From: G963704535 sp963704535
Lineage (GTDB): Bacteria; Chloroflexota; Chloroflexia; Chloroflexales; Roseiflexaceae
Direction of reading: 5' to 3'
Length of the DNA stretch: 64,000 bases
NCBI GenBank assembly: GCA_963704535.1
Contig: OY969916.1
Span: 682,001 to 746,000 of the forward strand
Position numbers and translations under genes: made by a program. The notes beneath the pieces were generated by a model. It did no database searches. It saw nothing but the letters and a program-made list of their open reading frames with translations, and was not told where the DNA came from. Numbering within the stretch: position 1 is the stretch's first letter; every line of letters starts with the position of its first letter. Positions 56,049-64,000 of the stretch are shown one piece after another.

Positions 56049-59000
56049 CTATGGTGATCGCGGCCCTACGACATCAGGCTGCTCTTGCAGCGGGGCGACG
56101 GGGGCGACATCGGGAGGGAGGTCGAGATCCCCGCAGGTCTTGTGATACGCCTCGGCGCCCAGGTAGCGTTTCCACTCGGCCAGGGTCAGGTTGCGCCCGG
56201 CGGCGCGGCAGGCGAAGGTGATCGCCCGCTCGGCCTGGGCTGCCCGCGCGTGGACCACCGCCCCGTCGGCGTCCGACACGCCTGAGTGGCTGGTCAGGAC
56301 GCGCGGCGCGGAACCAGTTGGGGACGCCAGGTCCCAGATGCGGGCGCTGCCGTCGGCGCCGCCGCTGACCAGCCGGCGGCTGTCGGAGCCAAGCGCGATC
56401 GTCCAGATTGCCCCCTCGTGACCATGCAGGACTGTGGACACGACATTCGCGTCGGCGGTCGCCAGATCCCACAGGTAAATGGCTGCGTCCTCGCCGGCGC
56501 TGACCAGGCGGCGCCCGTCGGGGCTGAACGCGATGGCGGTGACCGGGCCGGCGTGGCCGCGCAGGACCCGCGCCGAGGCGGCCGGGTCGGCGGCGGCCAG
56601 ATCCCACAGGTTGAGGGTCGCGTCGGCGCTGCCGGTCGATAGCCAGTGGCTGTCGAGGCTGATTGCAAGCGCGGTGATGGCGCCACCCTGCCCCAGGAGC
56701 ACCCGCGGCGTGCTTTTGGAGTAGGGCGTGGTCAGATCCCACAGCCGGATGGCGGCATCGTCGCCGGCGCTGGCCAGCCAGCGCTTGTCCGGGCTGATCG
56801 CCAGCGCGGCCACGCCGGTGCTACCGCGTAAGATGCGGAACGTCGCGGCTCCGCCGGGCGCATACAGGTTCCACAGGCGCACGGTGGCATCGGCGCTGCC
56901 GGTGACCAGCCAGCGGCTATCGGAGCTGAAGCCGACCGCGTCGATTGGGCCGGCGTGGCCACGCAGGCGAATGCGCACCGAGGCTGGGTCTCTGATCGTT
57001 AGGTCCCACAGGCGCACGGTGGCATCGGCGCTGCCGGTCGCCAGCCAGTGGCTATCAGGGCTGATCGCAATCGTCGTGATGTGCTTAAGGTGGCCAGCCA
57101 GCAGGCGACCCGTGGCGGCCGGGTCAGGCGCGGAAAGATCCCACAGCCGGGCGGTCGCGTCGGCGCCAGCCGTCACCAGCCAGCGATTATCGGGGCTGAT
57201 CGCGGCGGCGGTGATCGGGCCGGTGTGCCCGCGCAGGACGATCGGGCCGGCGGCGGGATTGGGCGCGGCGAGGTCCCACAGCCGGGCGGTCGCGTCGGCG
57301 CTGCCGGTCAACAGCCAGCGGTTATCCGAGCTGAGCGCGACGGCGGTGACATCGCCCGTATGGCCGGCCAGCCCCTGCCCGCCGACATACGCCAGCACCT
57401 GGCGCATCGCGTCTTCGGCGGCGGCAACCGGCGGCTCGCCTGTCCGCAGCGTGATCCCCAGTGCCTCGATGGCGAGCAGCAGGCTGCGCTGCGGGTAGGC
57501 CGGGAGGACCAACTCGGCCTGCGCCGCTAGCTGGCTTGAGCGGGCGAAGCGAGCCTGCTGCTCGGCACGCCGGCGCTGCGCCTCGGCGCTGGCGCGGGCG
57601 TCGGCCTCGGCCTCGGCCAGCCGCTGCTGCTCGATCGCGTAGCTCTGCGTCGCCGCGACCACCTGCTGCTGCTGCTGGATCTGCTGCTGGGTCTCGGTGT
57701 CGCGCTGGAAGCTCCACAGGCCCAAGCTCAAGGACAGCGCCAGCAGCGCGATGATCAGCGATATGGTGAAGTAGCGAACCTGCCGGGCGCGCCATTGGCG
57801 GGTGGCCGCCCGCTCGCGGGCCGCACGGCTGGCGCGCACCAGCGCGGGCAGCGCCGGATCGTAGCCCAGGTAGGCCGCGTCTGAGCTTGCCAGCCAGCGC
57901 TCGGTCTCGGCCAACTGAACATCGTCGAGCAGGCCGCTGCGGCCCTGGCCCAGCCGCACCCACTCGTCGGCCTTGACCTCCAGGCGCCGGCGCACCACCA
58001 TGGCCTCGCGCTCGTCGCGCAGCCAGTCGACCAGCCGGGGCCAGTTGCGTACCAGCGCCTCGTGGGCCACCTCGACCTGGTCGTCGGCGGGCAACTCGCC
58101 GGCGGTCAGGCGCACCAGGCGCGCGCCGATCAGCTTTTCGAGCACCCGGTCGACGCGATCGTGCGCCTCGCCGGCCCGGTACAGCATCTCGCGCCGGATG
58201 CGGTTGCTGGTGACTTCAAGCCCATCGCTCAACCGGACCATCCGCAGCAGGATGCGCTTGGCGGTGATCTGCTCCTCGGGGATCAGCCGATCGTAGAAGA
58301 CGTCGGCGCTGTTGGCGAGCGCCAGGCGACCGCCGCCCAGCCGGCGGTAGGCGTCCCAGGTGACCCGGTTGCGCTCGCGGTGCTCCCACAGCTTGAGCAG
58401 GGTGAACTGCAAAAGCGGCAGCGCGGCCGGCTCACCAAGGATATCCTGGAGCAGCGAGTTGACCACGCCGTCCTCGAACTTCAGCCCGATCAACTCGGCC
58501 GGCTGCTCGATCGCCTCGCGCAGCTCGGCGGCGTTGAGCGGCGTCACTTGCAGCCGGCCCTGCTCGAAGACCGGATGGAAGGCCGGCAGGCGCGTGACAA
58601 ACGCCTCGAAGTCGCTGCGCATGGTCAGGATGACGATATGCTGCGCGTCCGGCGCGGCGACTAGCTCCAGCAGGTTGTCGATAAACGCCTGACAAGCCCG
58701 CCGGTCATCGCAGAGCGTGAACAGCTCCTCGAACTGATCGACGACCAAGACGACCGGAGCATCGAGAAGAGGAGCAGAGTCCTCCAACACCGGCCCTTGG
58801 TTCTTTGTTCTTTGTTCTTTGTTCTTTGTTCTTAGTGCGCGCTCCAGGCTAGCCAGCGGCTCCGACCCAGGCACCATCGGCGCGAGGTAGCGCCAGCCTT
58901 GGCTGCCGGGCAGGGCGCCAGCCTTGAGCGCGGGCACAATGCCGCCGCGTACAAGCGAGGATTTGCCGCTCCCCGAAGGGCCGACAAGCGCCAGCAGCCG

Positions 59001-59426
59001 GCGCTCGGTGAGCCGGCTGATCGCCTCCGCCACCAGCCGCTGGCGTCCAAAGAAGCGATTGTGGCTGAACTCGTGAAAGGCGTCAAGGCCCATGTACGGG
59101 CAGAGCGCATCATCAAGCGCGGGGGCCAGCGCCGGGTCGAACTCGGCCAGGATATCGTCGGGCGGCTCGCGCCCGGCGCGATACAGGATGTTCGACCAGT
59201 AGTCCAGCAGGCTCTGGCCGGCCCGGCGGTCGTCGTCGGCGTCGAGAAGGGCGCCGGTGGCCCGCGCGCTGTGGATGAAGGCCGCCACTGCATCGAGGAA
59301 TGTGGCGCTGTCGCCACCGCGCCGTCGGCGCTGGAGCAACCCGGCGTGGGCGGCGTGGAGCGTGGCTGGCGACGGAAACTGCTCCAGGACATCCTCGGCG
59401 ATGATAATGCTATCGATCATACTCAT
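56049..59426 (-). CDS. STAND-NTPase with transmembrane/coiled coil and eight WD40 repeats
   Basis: 1125 residues; AGGATGAG precedes ATG 59426. Residues 1-120 are a helical effector-associated-like domain (SPATLHAAHAGLLQRRRRGG). Then CPYMGLDAFHEFSHNRFFGR leads into the nSTAND ATPase with Walker A GPSGSGKSS and Walker B VVLVVDQFEELF. A winged-helix region follows (LEKLIGARLVRLTAGELPAD), a membrane span (YFTISLIIALLALSLSLGLW), a Gln-rich coiled coil, and eight WD40 repeats (SADATARLWDL type). A short LRTKNKEQRTKNQGP insert derives from TTCTTTG DNA repeats. Such proteins sense a trigger on the WD40 propeller and oligomerise. It lies downstream of the adaptor-like gene, 109 bases away. Confidence 0.92.
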   Translation of the reverse strand: MSMIDSIIIAEDVLEQFPSPATLHAAHAGLLQRRRRGGDSATFLDAVAAFIHSARATGALLDADDDRRAGQSLLDYWSNILYRAGREPPDDILAEFDPALAPALDDALCPYMGLDAFHEFSHNRFFGRQRLVAEAISRLTERRLLALVGPSGSGKSSLVRGGIVPALKAGALPGSQGWRYLAPMVPGSEPLASLERALRTKNKEQRTKNQGPVLEDSAPLLDAPVVLVVDQFEELFTLCDDRRACQAFIDNLLELVAAPDAQHIVILTMRSDFEAFVTRLPAFHPVFEQGRLQVTPLNAAELREAIEQPAELIGLKFEDGVVNSLLQDILGEPAALPLLQFTLLKLWEHRERNRVTWDAYRRLGGGRLALANSADVFYDRLIPEEQITAKRILLRMVRLSDGLEVTSNRIRREMLYRAGEAHDRVDRVLEKLIGARLVRLTAGELPADDQVEVAHEALVRNWPRLVDWLRDEREAMVVRRRLEVKADEWVRLGQGRSGLLDDVQLAETERWLASSDAAYLGYDPALPALVRASRAARERAATRQWRARQVRYFTISLIIALLALSLSLGLWSFQRDTETQQQIQQQQQVVAATQSYAIEQQRLAEAEADARASAEAQRRRAEQQARFARSSQLAAQAELVLPAYPQRSLLLAIEALGITLRTGEPPVAAAEDAMRQVLAYVGGQGLAGHTGDVTAVALSSDNRWLLTGSADATARLWDLAAPNPAAGPIVLRGHTGPITAAAISPDNRWLVTAGADATARLWDLSAPDPAATGRLLAGHLKHITTIAISPDSHWLATGSADATVRLWDLTIRDPASVRIRLRGHAGPIDAVGFSSDSRWLVTGSADATVRLWNLYAPGGAATFRILRGSTGVAALAISPDKRWLASAGDDAAIRLWDLTTPYSKSTPRVLLGQGGAITALAISLDSHWLSTGSADATLNLWDLAAADPAASARVLRGHAGPVTAIAFSPDGRRLVSAGEDAAIYLWDLATADANVVSTVLHGHEGAIWTIALGSDSRRLVSGGADGSARIWDLASPTGSAPRVLTSHSGVSDADGAVVHARAAQAERAITFACRAAGRNLTLAEWKRYLGAEAYHKTCGDLDLPPDVAPVAPLQEQPDVVGPRSP

Positions 59427-59493
59427 AACTCATCCTATGCCAATGCCTCAGAAACCGTCTGAATAGGTTGATGTACCACTGGTAGTGGTGTTG

Positions 59494-59537
59494 GAAAAGG
59501 GCTTTGAGGTGGCGCACCCCTCAAATTCTCCCTTTTC
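59494..59537. repeat. Dispersed hairpin copy between adaptor and STAND genes
   Basis: GAAAAGGG (59494-59501) pairs with CCCTTTTC (59530-59537), and TTTGAGG (59503-59509) with CCTCAAA (59519-59525). It overlaps the stop codon of the adaptor gene and could lower transcription into the STAND gene. Confidence 0.7.
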
Positions 59538-60843
59538 AGTCAGTCTTTCCGGCGCTATCGGGCGCATACTGCCGTACTCTGGCGAAGTGGTCGAACTCAA
59601 GCATCGACAGCACCGAGTCGAGCGGCTCGCCGACTTTCTGGAGATCCTCGCACAATGTCAGCAGGTCACGGTCGACCTGGTTGAACCGCAGGCCGGCTTT
59701 GCTGCGGTAGCCGCGGAAGTGCCGCTTGACTTTGAGTGGGTTGCCGTCGGCCAGGGCGGCGGCCAGGTCGGCGCCGAGCGCCTGGAGCCGGGTCGACCAG
59801 TCGGCGCTGCGCTCTTGGCAGAGCGCCCGGACCATGGGCTCAAGATCGTGCCAGGCGTCGTGCAGCTCGACCATGTTCTGCTCAAGCTGCGCCTCGATCC
59901 GGCGCAGCTCGTCGTCGACCGCCTGCCAGCGATCGTGCTCGTCGATCATGGCACTAAGGCGGGCGCTCAACCGGGCCAGGTCGATGACATCTTTCGCAAA
60001 GGAGCTTAGGCGATGCTGGGCCTGGCCTGCGAGGCTCAGGCGCGCCAGGTTGTCGTGGAGCGTGGTCATGGCGCTGACCAGGGCGGGCAGGCGCAGCGCG
60101 CCGGCAGCGCTGACCAGACGGGTGTTGATGCGCGAAAGCTCGCGACCGAGCACATCTTTGATCCGGCCCGTCGCGACCCGCAGTCGCTCGACGTCGGCGT
60201 GCTCGATCGCCGCCTGGAGTTCGGCGCTGGCGCGACCGAGCTTCTGGCTCCACAGGGCCGTGTCGGCGGCGAAGACGGCCCGGCCGGCGAAATCGCGCAA
60301 CTCGTCGATCTTGCTCTGGAGCTCGGGCTCGTTGCACTCCAGGCCCTCCCAGGCTACCCGCTCGGCCGGCATCAGCCGCCCATCCTGGTAGATGAAGTGG
60401 TGGATCAGGTTGTAGCAGAACTCCAGCTCCTGGAACAGGTCGTGCAGGCGCTTGTAGGCGGCCAGGATATCGATCTGCCGGCGCGCGGCCTGGAAGTCGG
60501 CGCGGAAGGCGACCACGGCGGCGCGAACCTCGGCGGCCTGCATCAGTTCGCTCAACGCGATCAGGCCCTGGCCGACGGCCGGGACGCGTGGGGCGGGCGG
60601 CCAGGGCCGGTCGGGCGTCTCGTCGTCGGGGTGCTGCTCGACGACGACGCCCCAGCCGCCCAGGATGTCTTTGATACGCCGGATGTTCTCGCGGGCCTCG
60701 CCGATCCCATTGGCGACCGCCGGCAGCACATACGCGGCGCCGCCCTGGGCAGCCTGCTGGTAAAGCTGGTGCGCGAGCGAGCGCCGGTAGGTTGTCAGAA
60801 GCTCCACCTGCTGGGTGATATCTTCCTGGCTTGGCGTGGACAC
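59536..60843 (-). CDS. Adaptor-like helical protein, partner of STAND-WD40 gene
   Basis: 435 residues from a GTG at 60843 with AAGGGGG upstream. Residues about 10-75 (QQVELLTTYRRSLAHQLYQQ, VANGIGEARENIRRIKDILG, WGVVVEQHPDD) form the adaptor domain shared with the zinc-ribbon protein at 51837-52469. The remaining 350 residues are almost wholly helical (LQAAIEHADVERLRVATGRI; DEHDRWQAVDDELRRIEAQL), like a long helical bundle or coiled coil, with no enzyme motif. It is first in a two-gene unit with the STAND-NTPase and probably couples that sensor to something else. Confidence 0.75.
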   Translation of the reverse strand: MSTPSQEDITQQVELLTTYRRSLAHQLYQQAAQGGAAYVLPAVANGIGEARENIRRIKDILGGWGVVVEQHPDDETPDRPWPPAPRVPAVGQGLIALSELMQAAEVRAAVVAFRADFQAARRQIDILAAYKRLHDLFQELEFCYNLIHHFIYQDGRLMPAERVAWEGLECNEPELQSKIDELRDFAGRAVFAADTALWSQKLGRASAELQAAIEHADVERLRVATGRIKDVLGRELSRINTRLVSAAGALRLPALVSAMTTLHDNLARLSLAGQAQHRLSSFAKDVIDLARLSARLSAMIDEHDRWQAVDDELRRIEAQLEQNMVELHDAWHDLEPMVRALCQERSADWSTRLQALGADLAAALADGNPLKVKRHFRGYRSKAGLRFNQVDRDLLTLCEDLQKVGEPLDSVLSMLEFDHFARVRQYAPDSAGKTD

Positions 60844-61135
60844 ATGTGCCCCCTTGCTTCAGCGCAGATAACCGGATGGCTGCGGGTGGAGTGGACGAGG
60901 AGTTCCCGCTGGAGAGCGGGCGGCGGCGCGTGGGAGGGCTGGGGGGCAGCAATGGACGCTACGCCGAGACGCGCGGGGCCTCGGCAGTCCTGCTGAAAGG
61001 TGAAAACGCATGGTTTCCCCTACGACATGGGACGAATGTGTACTGCTACAAGCATGTCGTAGCGTATTCTATATGAGAGGAATCGGATTGTCGTGAGCGG
61101 TTCGGTGATAAAACGGTAGCGAAGTTGTATGCAAT
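60844..61135. other. Gene-free stretch upstream of nhaD
   Basis: The promoter of the leftward adaptor gene must lie here; I see no clear match to consensus. CTACGACATG (61020-61029) and CATGTCGTAG (61053-61062) form a 10-bp inverted repeat with a 23-base spacer. A GCGGTTCGG near 61097 is related to GAACCGTTCGC near 61168. Confidence 0.5.
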
Positions 61136-61164
61136 TTGCAATTTCGCGACATTGCTTGTATAGT
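61136..61164 (+). promoter_or_regulatory. Sigma-70-type promoter for nhaD
   Basis: TTGCAA (61136-61141), a 17-base spacer and TATAGT (61159-61164). Transcription would begin near 61171, just before the structured leader. Confidence 0.65.
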
Positions 61165-61183
61165 TTGAACCGTTCGCAAAGTC

Positions 61184-61254
61184 AAAGAGAGGCTCGGCTC
61201 CTGCCATCCGAGATCAGGTGGAGGCTGTCACAGGTTTTGTGGCGCCTCTTTTTT
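61184..61254 (+). ncRNA. Riboswitch-like leader with terminator upstream of nhaD
   Basis: An outer stem AAAGAGAGGC (61184-61193) pairs with GCCTCTTTTTT (61244-61254). Inside are CTCGG (61193-61197) with CCGAG (61208-61212), whose CTCCTG loop can pair with CAGGTGGAG (61215-61223), and GTCACA with TGTGGC (61227-61243). The outer stem plus six T makes a terminator. Together with the ion antiporter downstream, this looks like a ligand-sensing leader. I cannot match it to a named class. Confidence 0.5.
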
Positions 61255-61309
61255 GTATGCGCTCCAGAGGTAGTGTGTTGAGAATGCCACCTAGCTCCAG
61301 GACTATCGC

Positions 61310-62590
61310 ATGAACACTATCCAAACCCTTGCATTGGTGCTGTTCGTGGTGGGGTACGTCGCGATCACCTTCGAACATCAGCTGCGAACTCATAAAGCGC
61401 CAACCGCGCTCCTGCTTGGGGTCGTCCTGTGGTTGCTTGTGACGCTGAATGGTATGGGCGGCGAGCCCTTAGCACACCAGCTCGAAGCCGTCGCAGCCGA
61501 GATCTTTGGCATTGTCATCTTCCTGCTGGCAGCGATGACCCTGGTCGAAGTGCTGACGCACTACCAATTCTTCGATTACATCCGCGTTGAGCTGACTCGT
61601 CGCGGCTTGCGCGACCGTCAGCAGTTCATCGTGATCGGCGCTGTCACCTTCTTGTTGAGTCCAGTCATCGACAATCTGACCACGACGATCGTGATGATCA
61701 CCATCGCTCAGCGATTCTTCCGCGGACGTAATCTGCTGGTGATGGCCACGGCGATCATCATCTTCGCCAACGCTGGTGGGGCTTGGTCGCCGATTGGCGA
61801 TATCACCACCCTGATGCTGTGGCTGGCGGGGAAGTTCACAGCGGCGGAGGTCATCCTCGATGCACTGCTGCCGTCGCTTTGCCACGCCCTCGTGGCAGGC
61901 GCGCTCTTGCTACGCCAAATCAAGGACGATACACCGGATAGTCAAGAAGATCTGCCCGTTACATTCACACGGAGTGAGTTCATCATCATCGCGCTCGCGC
62001 TCGCCAGCTTTGGCCTGCCGCTGCTCATATCGCAGTTCGGCCTGCCGCCCTACATGGGCTTGCTCGCCGGGCTCGCGGTGGTGTGGATCGTGAGTGGTGT
62101 GCTGGCGCGGGTCAGTGATCGCGAGACCCACCTGACGGCCGACATCGAGCGGTTCCTGCGGAATATCGACATTCCGTCCCTCAAGTTCTTCATCGGCATC
62201 CTCCTGGCGGTCGCGGCGCTCGATGCCCTCGACGTGCTGACCATTATCTCGAACCTGCTCCTGGGAAGCAACCCCAGCTCGGAGCGCCTGATCATAGGAA
62301 ACAGCGTCCTCGGCATCCTGTCCGCGATCGTCGACAACGTGCCGCTGACCGCACTGGCGATCGACCTCATCCCGGCAACGAACGCAGGACTCTGGCCGTT
62401 GCTGGCGTACTGCGTGGGCACCGGGGGCAGTCTTCTGGTGATCGGTTCAGCCGCAGGTGTGATCGCCATGGGGATGATCCGGGAGCTGACCTCCACCGCA
62501 TATATGCACATCGCGACGATGGCGGTCGTCCTGGCATATATTGCCGGGATCGCGGTCTGGGGTGTGCAGAGGTTGATCTTTGGCCTCTAG
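61310..62590 (+). CDS. nhaD: Na+/H+ antiporter, NhaD family
   Basis: 426 residues; CAGGA precedes ATG 61310. The sequence has about 11-12 spans. Family signatures are YVAITFEHQLRTHKAPTALL at the start, SPVIDNLTTTIVMITIAQRF and NAGGAWSPIGDITTLMLW, with the buried acidic residues of NhaD. The second half has a matching SAIVDNVPLTALAIDLIP. It exchanges cytoplasmic sodium or lithium for protons. The leader at 61184-61254 suggests control by transcript termination. Confidence 0.92.
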   Translation: MNTIQTLALVLFVVGYVAITFEHQLRTHKAPTALLLGVVLWLLVTLNGMGGEPLAHQLEAVAAEIFGIVIFLLAAMTLVEVLTHYQFFDYIRVELTRRGLRDRQQFIVIGAVTFLLSPVIDNLTTTIVMITIAQRFFRGRNLLVMATAIIIFANAGGAWSPIGDITTLMLWLAGKFTAAEVILDALLPSLCHALVAGALLLRQIKDDTPDSQEDLPVTFTRSEFIIIALALASFGLPLLISQFGLPPYMGLLAGLAVVWIVSGVLARVSDRETHLTADIERFLRNIDIPSLKFFIGILLAVAALDALDVLTIISNLLLGSNPSSERLIIGNSVLGILSAIVDNVPLTALAIDLIPATNAGLWPLLAYCVGTGGSLLVIGSAAGVIAMGMIRELTSTAYMHIATMAVVLAYIAGIAVWGVQRLIFGL

Positions 62591-62647
62591 CAGTTTGTCG
62601 GAGAGAAACTCTCTCCGGGTCGACCAAGCTGTGCTACACTGGCACGT

Positions 62648-62977
62648 ATGAGTAGATCATTCAAAACCGCTGATTACAACGCGACGCTGGACGTGACCGT
62701 GCGGCTGGGTGACTGTCTGCCGCCCGACCACCTGGCGCGCTTTGTCGTGGACACCATCGCCCAACTCGACCTGTCGGTCATCTATATGCGCTATGGTTCG
62801 CGCGGTGGGCAACCCTATGCGCCCGAAATCTTGCTGGCTGTGCTGTTCGTAGGCTTAGCCACCGGCGTGTTCTCTACCCGTAAACTGGAACGCGCGACCT
62901 ATGAGACCGTGCCCTTTCGCTTTATCGCGGGCAATCTGCATCCCGACCACGACACCTTGTACTCGATGGAGCCATAG
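62648..62977 (+). pseudogene. Transposase N-terminal fragment (IS5/IS1182-like, DUF772)
   Basis: The 109-residue frame reads RLGDCLPPDHLARFVVDTIA, YGSRGGQPYAPEILLAVLFV and RKLERATYETVPFRFIAGNL, then HPDHDTLYSMEP and stop. Full-length relatives continue after HPDHDT with the catalytic domain, which is missing here. The break, near 62960, abuts the start of the monooxygenase gene. Confidence 0.85.
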
Positions 62978-62980
62978 CTC

Positions 62981-64000
62981 ATGGACAAGCAAGTCGATGT
63001 CGTGGTTGTAGGCGCCGGCCCGGTCGGGCTCCTGCTCGCGATCGAGCTCAAGCTGGGCGGCGCCGATGTGATGGTCCTGGAGCGGCTCACCGCGCCGAAC
63101 CTCGGCATCAAGGCGCCGTCCGTCGGACCGCTCGGCGCAGAGGCGCTCCAGCGCCGGGGCATGGGCTCGGCGCTCGCCGAGGCGGAAGATCGCACCTTCG
63201 CGGCGATGGGACCGGCGGGCGTAGAGATGCGGGCGCGAACGTTCAGCTTCAGGGGGCATTTCGCCCTTCTCCCGATCCGATCCGATGCGGAGCGCGAGCC
63301 CGAACGGCGCATGCGCTGGGTCGACCAGCAGGGTCTGGAGGCGATCCTGGGCGAGCGGGCGGCCGCGCTCGACATCGAGGTGCGGCGCGGGTGCGAGGTT
63401 ACGAGCTTCGAGCAGCATGCCGAGGGCGTCGAGGTCGGCTGGACCGCCCCGGCCGGGCCGGACCATGCTCGCTGCTCCTGGCTGGTCGGCTGCGACGGCG
63501 GGCGCAGCCCCATCCGCAAGATGGCCGGTTTCGCCTTTACTGGCGCGCCGCCCAGCCTGACCATGTACCAGTGCGTGCTCGATCTCGACCACCCCGAGCG
63601 CCTGCCGCGTGGGGTGACCCGCACGCCGGAGGGCCTCCTCATCCACGGACCTCGGCCTCGCCGGCTTGGGCTGCACGACTTCAGCGGTCCGCCGGCCGAT
63701 CGCAAGGCGCCCGTCACGCGCGAGGAAGTCGAAGGCGTGTTGCGACGGATTAGCGGCGCGGATGTCCGCGTGACGGCGATCGAGCAGGCGAACCGCTGGA
63801 CGGACATCACGCGCCTGGTCGACACCTACCGCCTGGATCGCGTCCTGCTCGCCGGTGACGCGGCGCACGTCCATTCGCCTGTTGGCGGCCAGGGGCTGAG
63901 CCTTGGGCTGGTCGACGCGGCCAACCTCGGCTGGAAGCTTGCCGTCGTCGTTCGCGGCGACAGGCCGGACAGCCTGCTCGACAGCTACACGTCCGAGCGG
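62981..64000 (+). CDS. FAD-dependent aromatic monooxygenase (3' partial)
   Basis: ATG 62981 opens MDKQVDVVVVGAGPVGLLLA, the FAD-binding GxGxxG fold, and stays open to the window edge (340 codons). Other family marks are ERRMRWVDQQGLEAILGERA, the DG motif WLVGCDGGRSPIRKMAG, and LLAGDAAHVHSPVGGQGLSL (GD motif). It belongs to the UbiH/PheA/TetX-type class A flavoprotein hydroxylases; the substrate is unknown. No obvious ribosome-binding site is seen between the transposase scrap and the ATG, so the original promoter may have been replaced. Confidence 0.9.
   Translation, partial: MDKQVDVVVVGAGPVGLLLAIELKLGGADVMVLERLTAPNLGIKAPSVGPLGAEALQRRGMGSALAEAEDRTFAAMGPAGVEMRARTFSFRGHFALLPIRSDAEREPERRMRWVDQQGLEAILGERAAALDIEVRRGCEVTSFEQHAEGVEVGWTAPAGPDHARCSWLVGCDGGRSPIRKMAGFAFTGAPPSLTMYQCVLDLDHPERLPRGVTRTPEGLLIHGPRPRRLGLHDFSGPPADRKAPVTREEVEGVLRRISGADVRVTAIEQANRWTDITRLVDTYRLDRVLLAGDAAHVHSPVGGQGLSLGLVDAANLGWKLAVVVRGDRPDSLLDSYTSER

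Overview
The window is about 64 kb of GC-rich bacterial DNA. It most resembles a filamentous member of the Chloroflexota (Chloroflexales/Roseiflexaceae, Kouleothrix- or Roseiflexus-like). I base this on the overall gene style, the giant regulator and WD40-NTPase genes, and the many short heptamer/octamer tandem repeats in intergenic DNA and inside coding regions. This placement is inference, because there is no rRNA or other marker gene here.

Left part (1-18 kb): the end of a sugar ABC-transporter binding-protein gene, a GH4 glycosidase, a divergent XRE/NB-ARC/TPR regulator, and a large secreted GH81 beta-1,3-glucanase. A patchy accessory stretch follows at 9.8-15.5 kb. It holds a 63-bp minisatellite, a frameshifted phosphotransferase, a DinB remnant, two AT-rich membrane/lipoprotein genes, an XRE repressor cassette with a structured leader, and xisI with a methyltransferase. 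It ends with an eCIS-type DUF4157 protein carrying an amidoligase-like region.

Centre (18-39.4 kb, minus strand): a two-gene NRPS-PKS assembly line. The upstream protein has two C-A-PCP modules. The downstream protein is KS-AT-ACP followed by three C-A-PCP modules and a thioesterase. Specificity codes read by eye suggest Val, unknown, one malonate unit, Thr, Thr, Glu. Short DNA repeats sit in frame at the same three places in most adenylation domains.

Right part (39.8-64 kb): a ZIP transporter coupled to a frameshifted multicopper oxidase behind a DtxR-like box; a luciferase-like oxidoreductase; an MFS transporter; a Crp/Fnr regulator; a selD gene with an in-frame UGA (selenocysteine) codon; a partner-switching module (one STAS protein, two RsbW-like kinases); and an acyl-CoA carboxylase beta subunit. 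Next come a zinc-ribbon protein, toxin-antitoxin pieces, an AAC(3)-like acetyltransferase, a second copy of the XRE-plus-structured-leader cassette with a PIN toxin pair, and a GNAT acetyltransferase. The end holds a two-gene STAND-NTPase/WD40 operon with an adaptor protein, an NhaD antiporter behind a riboswitch-like leader, a truncated transposase and the start of an FAD monooxygenase.

Most worth following: the duplicated XRE/structured-element cassette, the STAND-WD40/adaptor operon with its zinc-ribbon relative, the riboswitch-like nhaD leader, the selenoprotein SelD, the DUF4157-amidoligase protein, and the repeat-laden assembly line. Three genes look frameshifted by single bases, so sequencing error should be excluded before calling them pseudogenes.
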